Part shown: one piece after another, positions 8,901 through 17,096 of the stretch
How positions within the stretch are numbered: the first letter of the stretch is position 1
Layout of the letters: each line of letters begins with the position of its first letter
NCBI GenBank assembly: GCA_023228705.1
Contig: JALOAS010000045.1
Span: forward strand, 1-23,915
DNA from: Ottowia sp.
Lineage (GTDB): Bacteria > Pseudomonadota > Gammaproteobacteria > Burkholderiales > Burkholderiaceae_C
Length of the DNA stretch: 23,915 bases
Reading direction: 5' to 3'
The notes under the pieces: model-generated
The model's database searches: none
Told to the model about the DNA's origin: nothing
The model's input: the letters and a program-made list of their open reading frames with translations, nothing else
Position numbers and translations under genes: made by a program

Positions 8901-11900
8901 GCTGGGTGCGCGCCTTTCGCGGACCAATCCCCTTACCTTCGAGATCGACATTGGTCTGGGCGTCGATCTGGGTGTGGTTTCCGTGGACCGCGCCAGCGTG
9001 CGCGCGTATCTTGACGGCTCGCATCCACCGGAGCTGACCGCACTCGCCGCGTCCGTTGACATCCCCGGTGCCCTGGTCGGCTCGGGCTACCTGCAGATCG
9101 GCTCGGCTACCGACAGCGGCGGCCACACCATCTCCACCATCGGTGGCCAGCTCGATCTCACGCTGCGCCCGTTGAGCCTGCGTGTGGCCGCATCGGTCGA
9201 GGTGGCAAACATCCCGGCAGACGCCGGCGGCCCCGCCACCGGCGTGTATGTGGGCTTGAACGTGGTGCTACCGGTGGGCCTGCCGCTGGGCAGCTCCGGA
9301 CTCGGCATCTTCGGCTTCCGCGGCATCTTCGGCATGCACTACGAGCGCAATGCCAGCATCGGCGCCGGCAGTGGCGTGCCCGCGCTGGCGTGGCTGCAGG
9401 CTGCCGGCGGCAAGCCCAACCTGCTGGTCAATCCAGACACCCAGGTGAAGCTGTGGGTGCCGCATGTCGACCGCTGGGCGTTCGGCCTGGGCATGCTGGT
9501 CGGGACCATGGAAGGCGGCGTGATCATGAACCTGGACGGCACGCTGCTGCTGGAGCTGCCCGGACCGCGCGTGCTCATCATGATGAACGCGCGCATCGTC
9601 TCCCCACCGCCGAGCATGGACCAACTGGGCAACTCCGGCGGCGTACTTGCCGTCATCGAGATCACGCCTGAGCACTTCCTGCTTGGCATCCTGGTGCACT
9701 GGGACATCCAGCACCTGATCAAGATCGAGATCCCCATCGAGGCGCTGTTCCCGTTCGCGCCCGACTCCGGCAAGTGGCACATCTATCTCGGCGCGCGACC
9801 CGATCTCGGACGCCCCGTCGAGGTGGATGTGCTGGGGATCGTGAAGGGCACCGGCTACCTGATGTTCAAGGGTGACGGCCTGCCCCCGTACCACGTCCAC
9901 AACGCGACGCTGCCGGCGATCCAAGGCTTCGGCATCGGTCTGGGCGTGGCCGCATCGTTCACCTGGGGGGACACCAGCGTCGGGCTGTACCTGCGCATCG
10001 GTGGTGGCATGGACGCGGTGCTCGGCCTCGATCCGTTCGTGCTCGCCGGCACCATCTACGTGAGCGGTGAGCTGCGCCTGTTCATCGTCTCCATCGGCGC
10101 CGACGCGCAGCTCACGGTCATAGTCAACGAGCAACCCGATGGAGATCTCGCGCTCTATATCCACGGCAAAGCGTGCGGCCATGTGAGCCTGCTGTTCTTC
10201 GACATCGAGGGCTGCGTGGACGTGACCATCAGCGGCCCATCCCCGAGCGCGCCCATGCCGCTGCTGGTGGACAAGGTGTCGCTGAAAAGCCACTCACCCG
10301 CGTTGCTGGTGGGCACCGGCGTGGACCGCGGCATCGACGCCAGCCTGGGTGATTGTCTCGCTCAGGACGCCAAGCCCGACGTAAACGACCCACACCTGCC
10401 GGTGGTGCCCATTGATGTGGTGCCGGTGGTCTCCATGAAAATTCCCCCGGTGGCGGCGGCGAGCCTGACGCTTGGTGGCGTGGGCACGTCGGTGCCAAGT
10501 GCGCCGGGCGTGCCTGTCGATGGCTATGCGGAGCGTGGCGGCGAGCGCTACCGCTACGAACTGTCCGCGCTCGTTCTGGAGCGCATCGACCCGTCCTCGG
10601 GCGCGTCGATCGCCCCCCCGGTGCAGGGCAGCACCGCACCGGTGGTGTGGTGGACCGTGCAGGACGCGACCGGGAGCAATGCCACCGCACAGCTCGCCCT
10701 GTTCACCTGGGACCCGGCCCCGGCCACCAAGGCTCTGGAGAAAACTGACCGACTCAAGGAAACCATCCACGAGCGCTGGGGCCGCGTGTGCGAAGATGCC
10801 GCGCCGGCGGCGGACGTACTGTGGACGTTCCGCTGGGAAGCCGTTGGCCCCTCGCCCACCGGCTGGGATTTGGAAGGTATCGCCTGGCCCGACCCGCCTG
10901 GCACGCGGCGCTCCACGCCGCCGGAGACCAGGTTGCATGTCTCGGAGCGCTGGCGTTCTGGCGATATTGCGCTGGATACCCTGCGCGGCATCTTTCCCGC
11001 CATGGTCATTGCCGGCTTGGTGCCTTGCTATCAGCCGCCGGCAAAAGGTGGGCCGGGCATCATCCGGCGCCCGCCCATGGACGTCATCAAACTCCCGGCC
11101 ACGCTGCCTCGGCTTGTCGTGGGTGGCGTTGGCCCTGTGCACGCAGCGGTGCCATCCGGCGCCGCCGCAGCACCCCACGATCCCGTACACGCGGCGCTGG
11201 TGCGGCGCGACAGTCAGGCGCCGCTACGCATCACCTCGGCGCTCCACGCCAAGGTGCGCACCGGTCTGGCGGACGCCGTAGCAACAGGCCTGTCTGCCGG
11301 CGCCGCAACCGTCATGTCCCCGCCACAAGCACTCAGCGAGGTCGTGCGCAAACTGCAACAGAGCGAGCCACTGGCCAACGCCGAGCTGCTGGCCACCTTT
11401 GGTGCCATGGCAACCATTCAACCATCAGCAGCCAGCATCCCCATGATGTTGGTGCCGGGCAAGCGCTGCCAGGTGCGGGCACTGGAGGCACCCCTGCTCG
11501 ACGACGGCCGCCCGATCGTATTCGGTGATCCGGCCAAGGCCAAGACGGTAGCCGAGCAGCTCAAGGCACACGGCGTTATCCATGGCCCGTTGAATGACGT
11601 GGTGGTACTGCACACGGGGGCATTCGCCCAACTCGACCTGCTGCTGTTCGTGCGCCGGCACCTGCTGTCGCCACGGCAGCTCGTGGTGCGCACTCTGGAC
11701 GGCAACGGTCAGCAGCTCACCAGCCTGTTCATCAGCACTGCCGACATCGCGCCACCGAAGACGTTGCCGGCGCACTGGACCGACCCCACCGGCCCCTGGG
11801 TCGACGACATCGCCGAGTTGCTGGAAGCACCAGCGCAGCTTGACGGCTACGTCGCTGTCTATGTACGTGTACCGAAGGCGCCCAAGGCCGACCGTGTGGA

Positions 11901-13317
11901 GATTGGCATCGTGCCCGACCCGCGCACGGACGCCAAGCACGCACGCGACGGCGTCGCCGCGGGCCAGAAGCAGCTGTTCCCTGGCTATTACGTGGGGGCC
12001 ATCGGCGCCGTGTCCTTTGCCGAGGTGGCACGCAGCGACTGGGACCAGACTCAAATCGACCGTGACCGCGAGACCATCACCAAGGCTCTGGGCAGCAGTG
12101 ACAACGTGCTGCTGTTCGCAGACTCTCTCTACCGTCTCACTGCCACCTGGAGCGGGACGCGCAAGTCCGATGGCCAGACCCGGGGCAGCGAGACCCAGAC
12201 CTTCTGGTTCAAGACCGACCGTATCGGGGTCACCGGCGACTCGCCCCCCAAGCCGGTATTCCTGTCCACACCGCCGTTGCCCGTGCGCCTGGACCCGTGG
12301 ATGCTGGTGACTCTGCCGGCTGACCGCGAGACGGGCTGCTTCGCCGGCGAACCCACGCGGCTGGTATTCAACACCCATGACGTGGACCGCGTGTTTGCCG
12401 CCTACGGCAAGGAGCTGCGCGTGCGCTTCCAGGCCGCATCCTCGCGCCACCCCGCAGGCGGCGGCGCGGTGCCGCATCCATTCCCGATCAATGCCGCCAC
12501 CGTGGTACCACTGAAGGCGACGGTGCTCTCGCCATGGGAGGACGCAGCCCAGGAGGTTCTCGCAGGCAGCTGCATACCCAGCGACGGGGACCGCGTGCGG
12601 CACAGCCAGGTGGACATCCCCATCCCGCTGGAGCTTTTTACCGACTACATCATGGACGTGGAAATGGTGGACGTGGGTGCGGCGCCAGACGCCCGCGGTC
12701 CCGGCATCTACCGTCGCCATTTCTCCACCGGTGGATTTACCACGCTCAACGATTTCGCGGCCTCGCTGCAGGGCGCCTGGCCCACGGCACGCGCCTGCGA
12801 GCCCGGCGCACTGGATGCGGTGCGCGCGTACTTCAACGGTCGCGCGCCGCTGGGTGCCGAGCTCGACGACCAGCTCCGCAGCCACGGCATCGAGCCGCTG
12901 GAGGTGCCGCACCACGCAAGAATCCTGGTGTTCTGGTCGCAGGCAGGCGGCAACCCGCCACAACCGGCGGGCGTGCTGGTCGATGCCACCGAGCCGGTGT
13001 GGCGCTCACGCCCCTACCCCAGCTCGGTGACTGACGACACCGGTCCGGTGACCGCACAGCGCTGGGTGCTGGCGGACACGGAATGGCTGGAGCTGCAGGA
13101 CCAGAGCGTCGCCGGCGTGGTGGCCGCGGGCGGATTGATCCGGGCACCCGGCGGGCAGCGCGCACTCATCGTGCTGGCGCCCAATGCCCGCGGCAAGACC
13201 CTGAAAATCGATCTGGTGAGCAAGGCCTTCCCGGCGCTGACGTTCCTGACCCAGACCGAACAGCGCGCGACGCTGATCGAGCTGAAGCTGGATCGTGCGC
13301 CCTGGGAAGAAAGCTAG
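5956..13317 (+). CDS. Giant beta-rich protein with OmpA-like segment; DUF6603-like core
   Basis: This 2453-codon protein is not one I can name. No signal peptide or RTX repeats are seen. Residues 190-450 are beta-rich and include a WTGLYLPEVRVFIAPEG strand pair. A beta-sandwich-like segment around 458-520 precedes an OmpA-C-like stretch at about 579-632: RIIGQASYEGHAEASYRRFN, then LLARRRAITARELIRAHF. This matches the beta strand, turn and RR-A-xx-V/L helix of that peptidoglycan-binding fold. Two hydrophobic stretches occur at about 831-850 and 858-877. Residues 900-1430 are long alternating strands rich in Gly, for example GFRGIFGMHYERN and TLLLELPGPRVLIMMNARI, resembling DUF6603 proteins; this assignment comes from pattern memory only. 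The C-terminal 1000 residues are further beta-rich modules without a known name. The gene is first in a three-gene operon, with 21 bp to the next. An in-frame TTG at 5938 would add six residues. The frame is intact throughout. Confidence 0.9.
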   Translation: MANLALLDLISPYVLRGENIGAQHAALSVLRVVSCEEACDDFGVVVRGRCEFNGHMNIDPGGLRVDAGADEGAAAFDPNRRSPVFDIRETAVAFELFVPRAGSAIIAAGAATITDPGFTATRDVFDAWDALPLDPAPSDYPASGFTLDLILDAPSVRPPFLHPAKLDAQGMLIPDKSVKEVALTLPKLRFRLAHGNASGSQLTFDLVSAGVSSLDDPGNIDVAELVSMTPPYAFIGSVKDRVFGIGFRGATLDLSNGTTPPALMQKCGVGDDWTGLYLPEVRVFIAPEGARDFAFEAGANQLLIGFGDGDGIWGDFEAALINQGSGELKLSARFFDSEGHAYGIEQVDATHAKARVPAQTRMVVDVSGGRTPYTRKVRVGGGPAQTGMTFNLDLSTASPQGIVVTVDDASGTALHATLTIHAERRQATPVLATPGETPAPVLIATLTAAADTPKIVIASQTTQDVLLTTDPADPTILWSLDGGAETGPQTSFLVTLAPGDTHTARARKPGASVPGSLDFYYYYNEPPDSLGDDAQRLESFGEAGQNVSNVRAVSKDTPLRDGVSRPPWIAYKPQFDLAPAGSVIRIIGQASYEGHAEASYRRFNYLLARRRAITARELIRAHFAAKNFDLTGMLPAEGTQDDAAVNAWVSSTGWMTHAAPDDRDWWKASVQLPAGLSTADDDAEGTLNRPTAPSVPAEIPVRDPPVPQPQAPDWFRSARLKVRIVRSTLIAAEIDAEIDFQTATEQKLAASGQLGGAQPPQGHTLQNGVPLGPDNPADGITKFQILCQSDPATGNVTTLMAVGADPADKDGLACWGWMPGEAVPSDKNMALSLLGSYLSFWPLLVAAAAGGKGELVDAILPGAALEVPGAIALLPWFEVERVIVYGAEYLQRNHGDEFEGNLLFDVGIDWSANLLDIIKIEKEHPLSVRYKAIGLRFGNRTDDGTAQFSLRPIFDSSRGYTIDLQSGGALKIAKPLGQILRVLGARLSRTNPLTFEIDIGLGVDLGVVSVDRASVRAYLDGSHPPELTALAASVDIPGALVGSGYLQIGSATDSGGHTISTIGGQLDLTLRPLSLRVAASVEVANIPADAGGPATGVYVGLNVVLPVGLPLGSSGLGIFGFRGIFGMHYERNASIGAGSGVPALAWLQAAGGKPNLLVNPDTQVKLWVPHVDRWAFGLGMLVGTMEGGVIMNLDGTLLLELPGPRVLIMMNARIVSPPPSMDQLGNSGGVLAVIEITPEHFLLGILVHWDIQHLIKIEIPIEALFPFAPDSGKWHIYLGARPDLGRPVEVDVLGIVKGTGYLMFKGDGLPPYHVHNATLPAIQGFGIGLGVAASFTWGDTSVGLYLRIGGGMDAVLGLDPFVLAGTIYVSGELRLFIVSIGADAQLTVIVNEQPDGDLALYIHGKACGHVSLLFFDIEGCVDVTISGPSPSAPMPLLVDKVSLKSHSPALLVGTGVDRGIDASLGDCLAQDAKPDVNDPHLPVVPIDVVPVVSMKIPPVAAASLTLGGVGTSVPSAPGVPVDGYAERGGERYRYELSALVLERIDPSSGASIAPPVQGSTAPVVWWTVQDATGSNATAQLALFTWDPAPATKALEKTDRLKETIHERWGRVCEDAAPAADVLWTFRWEAVGPSPTGWDLEGIAWPDPPGTRRSTPPETRLHVSERWRSGDIALDTLRGIFPAMVIAGLVPCYQPPAKGGPGIIRRPPMDVIKLPATLPRLVVGGVGPVHAAVPSGAAAAPHDPVHAALVRRDSQAPLRITSALHAKVRTGLADAVATGLSAGAATVMSPPQALSEVVRKLQQSEPLANAELLATFGAMATIQPSAASIPMMLVPGKRCQVRALEAPLLDDGRPIVFGDPAKAKTVAEQLKAHGVIHGPLNDVVVLHTGAFAQLDLLLFVRRHLLSPRQLVVRTLDGNGQQLTSLFISTADIAPPKTLPAHWTDPTGPWVDDIAELLEAPAQLDGYVAVYVRVPKAPKADRVEIGIVPDPRTDAKHARDGVAAGQKQLFPGYYVGAIGAVSFAEVARSDWDQTQIDRDRETITKALGSSDNVLLFADSLYRLTATWSGTRKSDGQTRGSETQTFWFKTDRIGVTGDSPPKPVFLSTPPLPVRLDPWMLVTLPADRETGCFAGEPTRLVFNTHDVDRVFAAYGKELRVRFQAASSRHPAGGGAVPHPFPINAATVVPLKATVLSPWEDAAQEVLAGSCIPSDGDRVRHSQVDIPIPLELFTDYIMDVEMVDVGAAPDARGPGIYRRHFSTGGFTTLNDFAASLQGAWPTARACEPGALDAVRAYFNGRAPLGAELDDQLRSHGIEPLEVPHHARILVFWSQAGGNPPQPAGVLVDATEPVWRSRPYPSSVTDDTGPVTAQRWVLADTEWLELQDQSVAGVVAAGGLIRAPGGQRALIVLAPNARGKTLKIDLVSKAFPALTFLTQTEQRATLIELKLDRAPWEES

Positions 13318-13324
13318 ACGGATC

Positions 13325-13330
13325 GAGGAG
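13325..13330 (+). promoter_or_regulatory. Ribosome binding site deciding a GTG start
   Basis: GAGGAG, 8 bases before the GTG at 13339, is a strong Shine-Dalgarno match and fixes this non-ATG start for the second operon gene. Confidence 0.75.
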
Positions 13331-13338
13331 AGCGCGCT

Positions 13339-16300
13339 GTGGCAGCAAAACGCATTGTCGATCCCAACCAGTTCATGCTGCTGGGCGCGGTCACGGATTG
13401 GGCAGCCATTAATCGGTGGCGCAGCACGCGCAATCTGGCCGTTGCTCCGCCGAAAAACATCTTGCAGGAGCGCGGGCTCAAATCCGCGCGTCTGGTGCAG
13501 CTGCGCTGGCTGATGACGCCGGCCTTGGGTTATCCCACCGAGCCATTCAAGGTATGGCGGCGTCCTGCCGCACCCATGCAGGGCGAGCGCGTGGTCAGCT
13601 GGGAAGTGGTGAACATGTTCGGCATGGCCATCGTGAATTTCGACCGGCCGCGGGTGTTCGTACGGGTCAACCTGCAGGGCTCGTCCGGCGGCACCATCCT
13701 GGCCTTCGCCGGTGCGCCGTTCGTCTCATCCGTGGTGGCGTTCCGGACGGTGTCCGCCAGCGGCGGCATCATCACCCTGTCGGGTCCGGCGATCCAATGC
13801 CTGGTGGTGTCGGCCGGAGTGGGTATCCGGTCCATTACCGGCATGGACGTCGCGGCGGCGGACGATCCTGGCTGGGAGCTGGCGGAGATTGTCGGGCTCC
13901 CGGTGGACGCGAGCTGGAGCGGCGTGCTCGATCTGGGAGTGAAACAGGGACTCAGCGGCGCGCTGACCGATCCGCGCGATGCGGCGCTGGATCGCTTTCG
14001 CCGCGGTGCGCCGTTCTATGGCTGGGCAACGGACATCAGCGCGAGCGTGGCGGCACCACCGTGGGTGCTGGCAGAGCCCAAGGCGATGCTGCAGGTGATG
14101 GCCTCACACGTGCTCGGGCCCCTGCGCCAGATGATCACGACCCGCGCACCCCCAGATCAGGCGGCATTTACCGTCCAGCACGTGCTGCCGCCCGCCAGTG
14201 GCAACGGTGAGTCTGCCACCACGACCTTCAAGCCGCTGCCAACCCTGTTGTTCGGCGCAGCGACCGACCCGCTGGCCTCGCTCATCAGTGGCTTCGGGAC
14301 CGCACTGGAGGACATCGATATCCCGCCGATCATTCTCAGCGACCGTGCGCTGTTCAACGACTCCACCCACAGTGACTGGGACTTCATGGTTACCGCGCGC
14401 TACGCCAAGGGGCTCGACGGCAGATCCGCACCCGCAGAGTTTGCCGCCATCGTATTTGCCCCCGGCGTGGCCATGCCGCCGCCCGTACCCACCGGTCTCG
14501 TCGCCCACAGCGACGGCTTGCGTGCTCCGCAGACCATGGACGCCGACTGGCACGGCGTGGTGCGGGTATCCTGGGACAAGCTCGCCGATACGCTGCTGCC
14601 GTTTCGCGTCGCGAGTTTCGCCTTCGCCTGCGCACCCCAGGCGCCAGCTCACGCCGCGGTGGCGCTGATGCAGCCGCGCGCTCTGGATCCCAACCACGCC
14701 CTGCAACCCATCAGCGCCACCACCAGCGCCCAGCCAGAGTCGCCGGATACCCTGCGCGCGCTGGACGACCGCTACGCAATCGCCGGTGCTCCCAATCCAA
14801 ACACGCTGCTCTACGCCCTGGCGCACCAGGACCTGTTCGGCCTGTGGAGCGCTTGGGCAACGACCCCCTTGACGATCGGCGAGCCCCCGGTCCGGGCTCT
14901 GTCGATCATCGCCACCCGGCTGGAGGTGACGCCGGTGCGCCCCGGGCCATGTCCTGCCAGGCTGGTGGTGGACTTCGCATGGGACTGGGCCGCGCGCAGT
15001 CCGCAGCGCGTGGAGTTCTCAGGACGCCTCTATGCACAGGCGAAACTGGACGATCCCCCCGCCAACCTGAGCGTGCCGACGGGACTGCAGAGCAGTCTGG
15101 CGGGTGGCCCGGGTTTCATCCTTGCACTGAACTACAACGGCTCCGCAGCGCCGGTAGTGGTGACCGGCTCGGCCACGGTCACGGCCGTTGTGCAATTTCT
15201 TTCCCTGGATGGCAAGAGTATCGAAGCGAGCCCGGTGACTCCCGCCGGCCCACGCCGCTACCGCATCACCGTGACGGGCTTGAGCCTGGACTTCGATGCC
15301 GCTCCGCGCCTTGGATTGGCGCTGTGGGCGCGCGCCATCGAGCATCGCGCACCGCACCGGGTGGGCGCCTGGAGCACGCGGCCAGCCGTAACCTCCAGCG
15401 CCGACCCGCGCCCTCCGGTGATCATGCTGGAGCATGAGGATGTGCTCATGGCCAGCATGGCTGACGCCGCGGGCTTGCACCACGCCCAGCTGGAGTGGCC
15501 TGCGGCATCGGGCAGCGTCGGCTACTTCGTCTACACCACCACCGAAGAGAAGTTGCGCGCCGACCGTGGCATGGCCTCCCCGTTGCGCTCGTCGACGCTG
15601 GCCGAACGCCTGCTGGCCCTGCGCGACGCATTTGCCGCGAACCCGTCACGGCGCTCGTTCACCCGTGTCAATCCGCAACCCGTGCCGGGCACCCGGATGC
15701 AGGTCACGCTGCCGCGGGGTTCCAAGGAGATTCACCTCTACGTCGTGCTGGGGGTCAGCGCTGGACAAGTCGAGTCGGCGTGGCCGCAACCGGGCGACCC
15801 CGCGCTACGCAAACGCCCCATCGCCTATGCCGCGCCGCAGGTGGTGATACCGGCCCCACCCGACCTGGAGGTGTCACGGGTACTGGATACCAGTGTGGTA
15901 CCGCCGGCATATCGCGCGCAGTTGCGTGTGCGCGCCAAGTCCGGCGCGACGGTCACGCGCATCGATCTGTACCGGGTGCGTGTATCCGGAGCCGCGGTGT
16001 TACTTGACACCATGGGGCCACCCATCGCGCGCATCAGCGGCGCCACGGCCGACTATGCGGTGACACCCACGGTCTCCAGCGAGGCGGGGGTGAGTCAACC
16101 CCTGGGGACGATCACCGGCCGGGACGCCGTGGGCGGTTCGTGGAAGCGCGTGTTCTACCGCGCGGTGGCGTGGGCCGGCAACGATCCCGGCCGTGGGCTC
16201 TACGGTGGACGCTCCCAGGCCAGCGTGCTGCGTGATGTGGTGGTGCCGCCGGCCACGCCACCGGACTTGTCGGCTTTGACCTGGCACTGGCCGGGCGGTG

Positions 16301-17079
16301 CTCTCGGCGATGCGCGGATCGACGCCACCAGCCTTGCGCCGGTTGAAGACACGCCACTGGGTCCGCATCGAATCCGCGTGGACGTGCTGGCCGAGCATGA
16401 CGACGGCACCAGCGCAATGCTGTTCACCTATCCGCCGACGCCAGGCGACGGGGACCATCTCAACGCGGTCCCCACCAGCCCCCCAGCGCCGGGCACACAC
16501 GGCCTTTGGCGCACCCCCAGCGGCACGCCCGGTCAGAGCGGATTGCACGTATTGGCACGCCGCGCCTCGACCGGTGACCGCTTGAAGATTCGCTTGCTAC
16601 TCAGTGATCCGCTGGGACGCAGTACCGAACGGGCACTCGAAGTGCCAGCCGGCAGCCCACTGCTCGCACCGGATATCCTGATGCCCAAAGTGGTGAAGAT
16701 CATGGGCAAGGGTTTCGTGGTCTCGTTCCAGACCTCGGTGCCGGTGACACCCACGGCCGCGGGGCCTTACGTGCTCAGCGCGAAATACGTGCCACGCCTG
16801 CTGTTCCCACTGCCCCTGCCCCTACCTGGACCGCGACGGCGGCCGGGAGGCATGGCCATCTCGGTGCAGAAGCCCCTGCCGGACATCCGCATCGCTGCGG
16901 CAGGCGAGAATGTTTTCGCCGACTCCGATGCGATTCCGTTGCGTCGTGCACCGGGGCCCGGGGCACACACACGTGTTGCCGTGGCGGTGCGGGGCAGCCT
17001 GGGCGGCAAATTGACCATCACCCTGACCGCGCCGGACGGACGCACCAAGTCGTTGCGCCGTACGCTGAGCCGAGGATAG
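13339..17079 (+). CDS. Large FnIII-like beta-sandwich protein of unknown function
   Basis: This 1246-residue protein starts at GTG, 21 bp after the first giant gene. It has no signal peptide, transmembrane helix or enzyme motif that I can recognise. Several stretches have the Pro-x-x-Pro-x-x-Leu entry and Trp/Tyr core of fibronectin type III-like domains. These include PPPVPTGLVAHSDG followed by VVRVSWDKL (about residues 380-415), AQLEWPAASGSVGYFVYTTT (about 715-735), a module near 840-960 with RIDLYRVRVSG and WKRVFYRAVAWAG, and PPDLSALTWHWPGGALGD (about 975-992). The last 40 or so residues are rich in basic residues and strands. The arrangement suggests an extended structural or adhesive partner for the first protein. 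That is inference from architecture and operon position. The next gene begins 17 bp downstream. Confidence 0.9.
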   Translation: MAAKRIVDPNQFMLLGAVTDWAAINRWRSTRNLAVAPPKNILQERGLKSARLVQLRWLMTPALGYPTEPFKVWRRPAAPMQGERVVSWEVVNMFGMAIVNFDRPRVFVRVNLQGSSGGTILAFAGAPFVSSVVAFRTVSASGGIITLSGPAIQCLVVSAGVGIRSITGMDVAAADDPGWELAEIVGLPVDASWSGVLDLGVKQGLSGALTDPRDAALDRFRRGAPFYGWATDISASVAAPPWVLAEPKAMLQVMASHVLGPLRQMITTRAPPDQAAFTVQHVLPPASGNGESATTTFKPLPTLLFGAATDPLASLISGFGTALEDIDIPPIILSDRALFNDSTHSDWDFMVTARYAKGLDGRSAPAEFAAIVFAPGVAMPPPVPTGLVAHSDGLRAPQTMDADWHGVVRVSWDKLADTLLPFRVASFAFACAPQAPAHAAVALMQPRALDPNHALQPISATTSAQPESPDTLRALDDRYAIAGAPNPNTLLYALAHQDLFGLWSAWATTPLTIGEPPVRALSIIATRLEVTPVRPGPCPARLVVDFAWDWAARSPQRVEFSGRLYAQAKLDDPPANLSVPTGLQSSLAGGPGFILALNYNGSAAPVVVTGSATVTAVVQFLSLDGKSIEASPVTPAGPRRYRITVTGLSLDFDAAPRLGLALWARAIEHRAPHRVGAWSTRPAVTSSADPRPPVIMLEHEDVLMASMADAAGLHHAQLEWPAASGSVGYFVYTTTEEKLRADRGMASPLRSSTLAERLLALRDAFAANPSRRSFTRVNPQPVPGTRMQVTLPRGSKEIHLYVVLGVSAGQVESAWPQPGDPALRKRPIAYAAPQVVIPAPPDLEVSRVLDTSVVPPAYRAQLRVRAKSGATVTRIDLYRVRVSGAAVLLDTMGPPIARISGATADYAVTPTVSSEAGVSQPLGTITGRDAVGGSWKRVFYRAVAWAGNDPGRGLYGGRSQASVLRDVVVPPATPPDLSALTWHWPGGALGDARIDATSLAPVEDTPLGPHRIRVDVLAEHDDGTSAMLFTYPPTPGDGDHLNAVPTSPPAPGTHGLWRTPSGTPGQSGLHVLARRASTGDRLKIRLLLSDPLGRSTERALEVPAGSPLLAPDILMPKVVKIMGKGFVVSFQTSVPVTPTAAGPYVLSAKYVPRLLFPLPLPLPGPRRRPGGMAISVQKPLPDIRIAAAGENVFADSDAIPLRRAPGPGAHTRVAVAVRGSLGGKLTITLTAPDGRTKSLRRTLSRG

Positions 17080-17083
17080 CGCC

Positions 17084-17088
17084 GGAGG
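17084..17088 (+). promoter_or_regulatory. Ribosome binding site, third operon gene
   Basis: GGAGG lies 8 bases before the ATG at 17097 and supports that start. It sits inside the 17-bp gap after the second gene's stop. Confidence 0.7.
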
Positions 17089-17096
17089 AAACGTTC

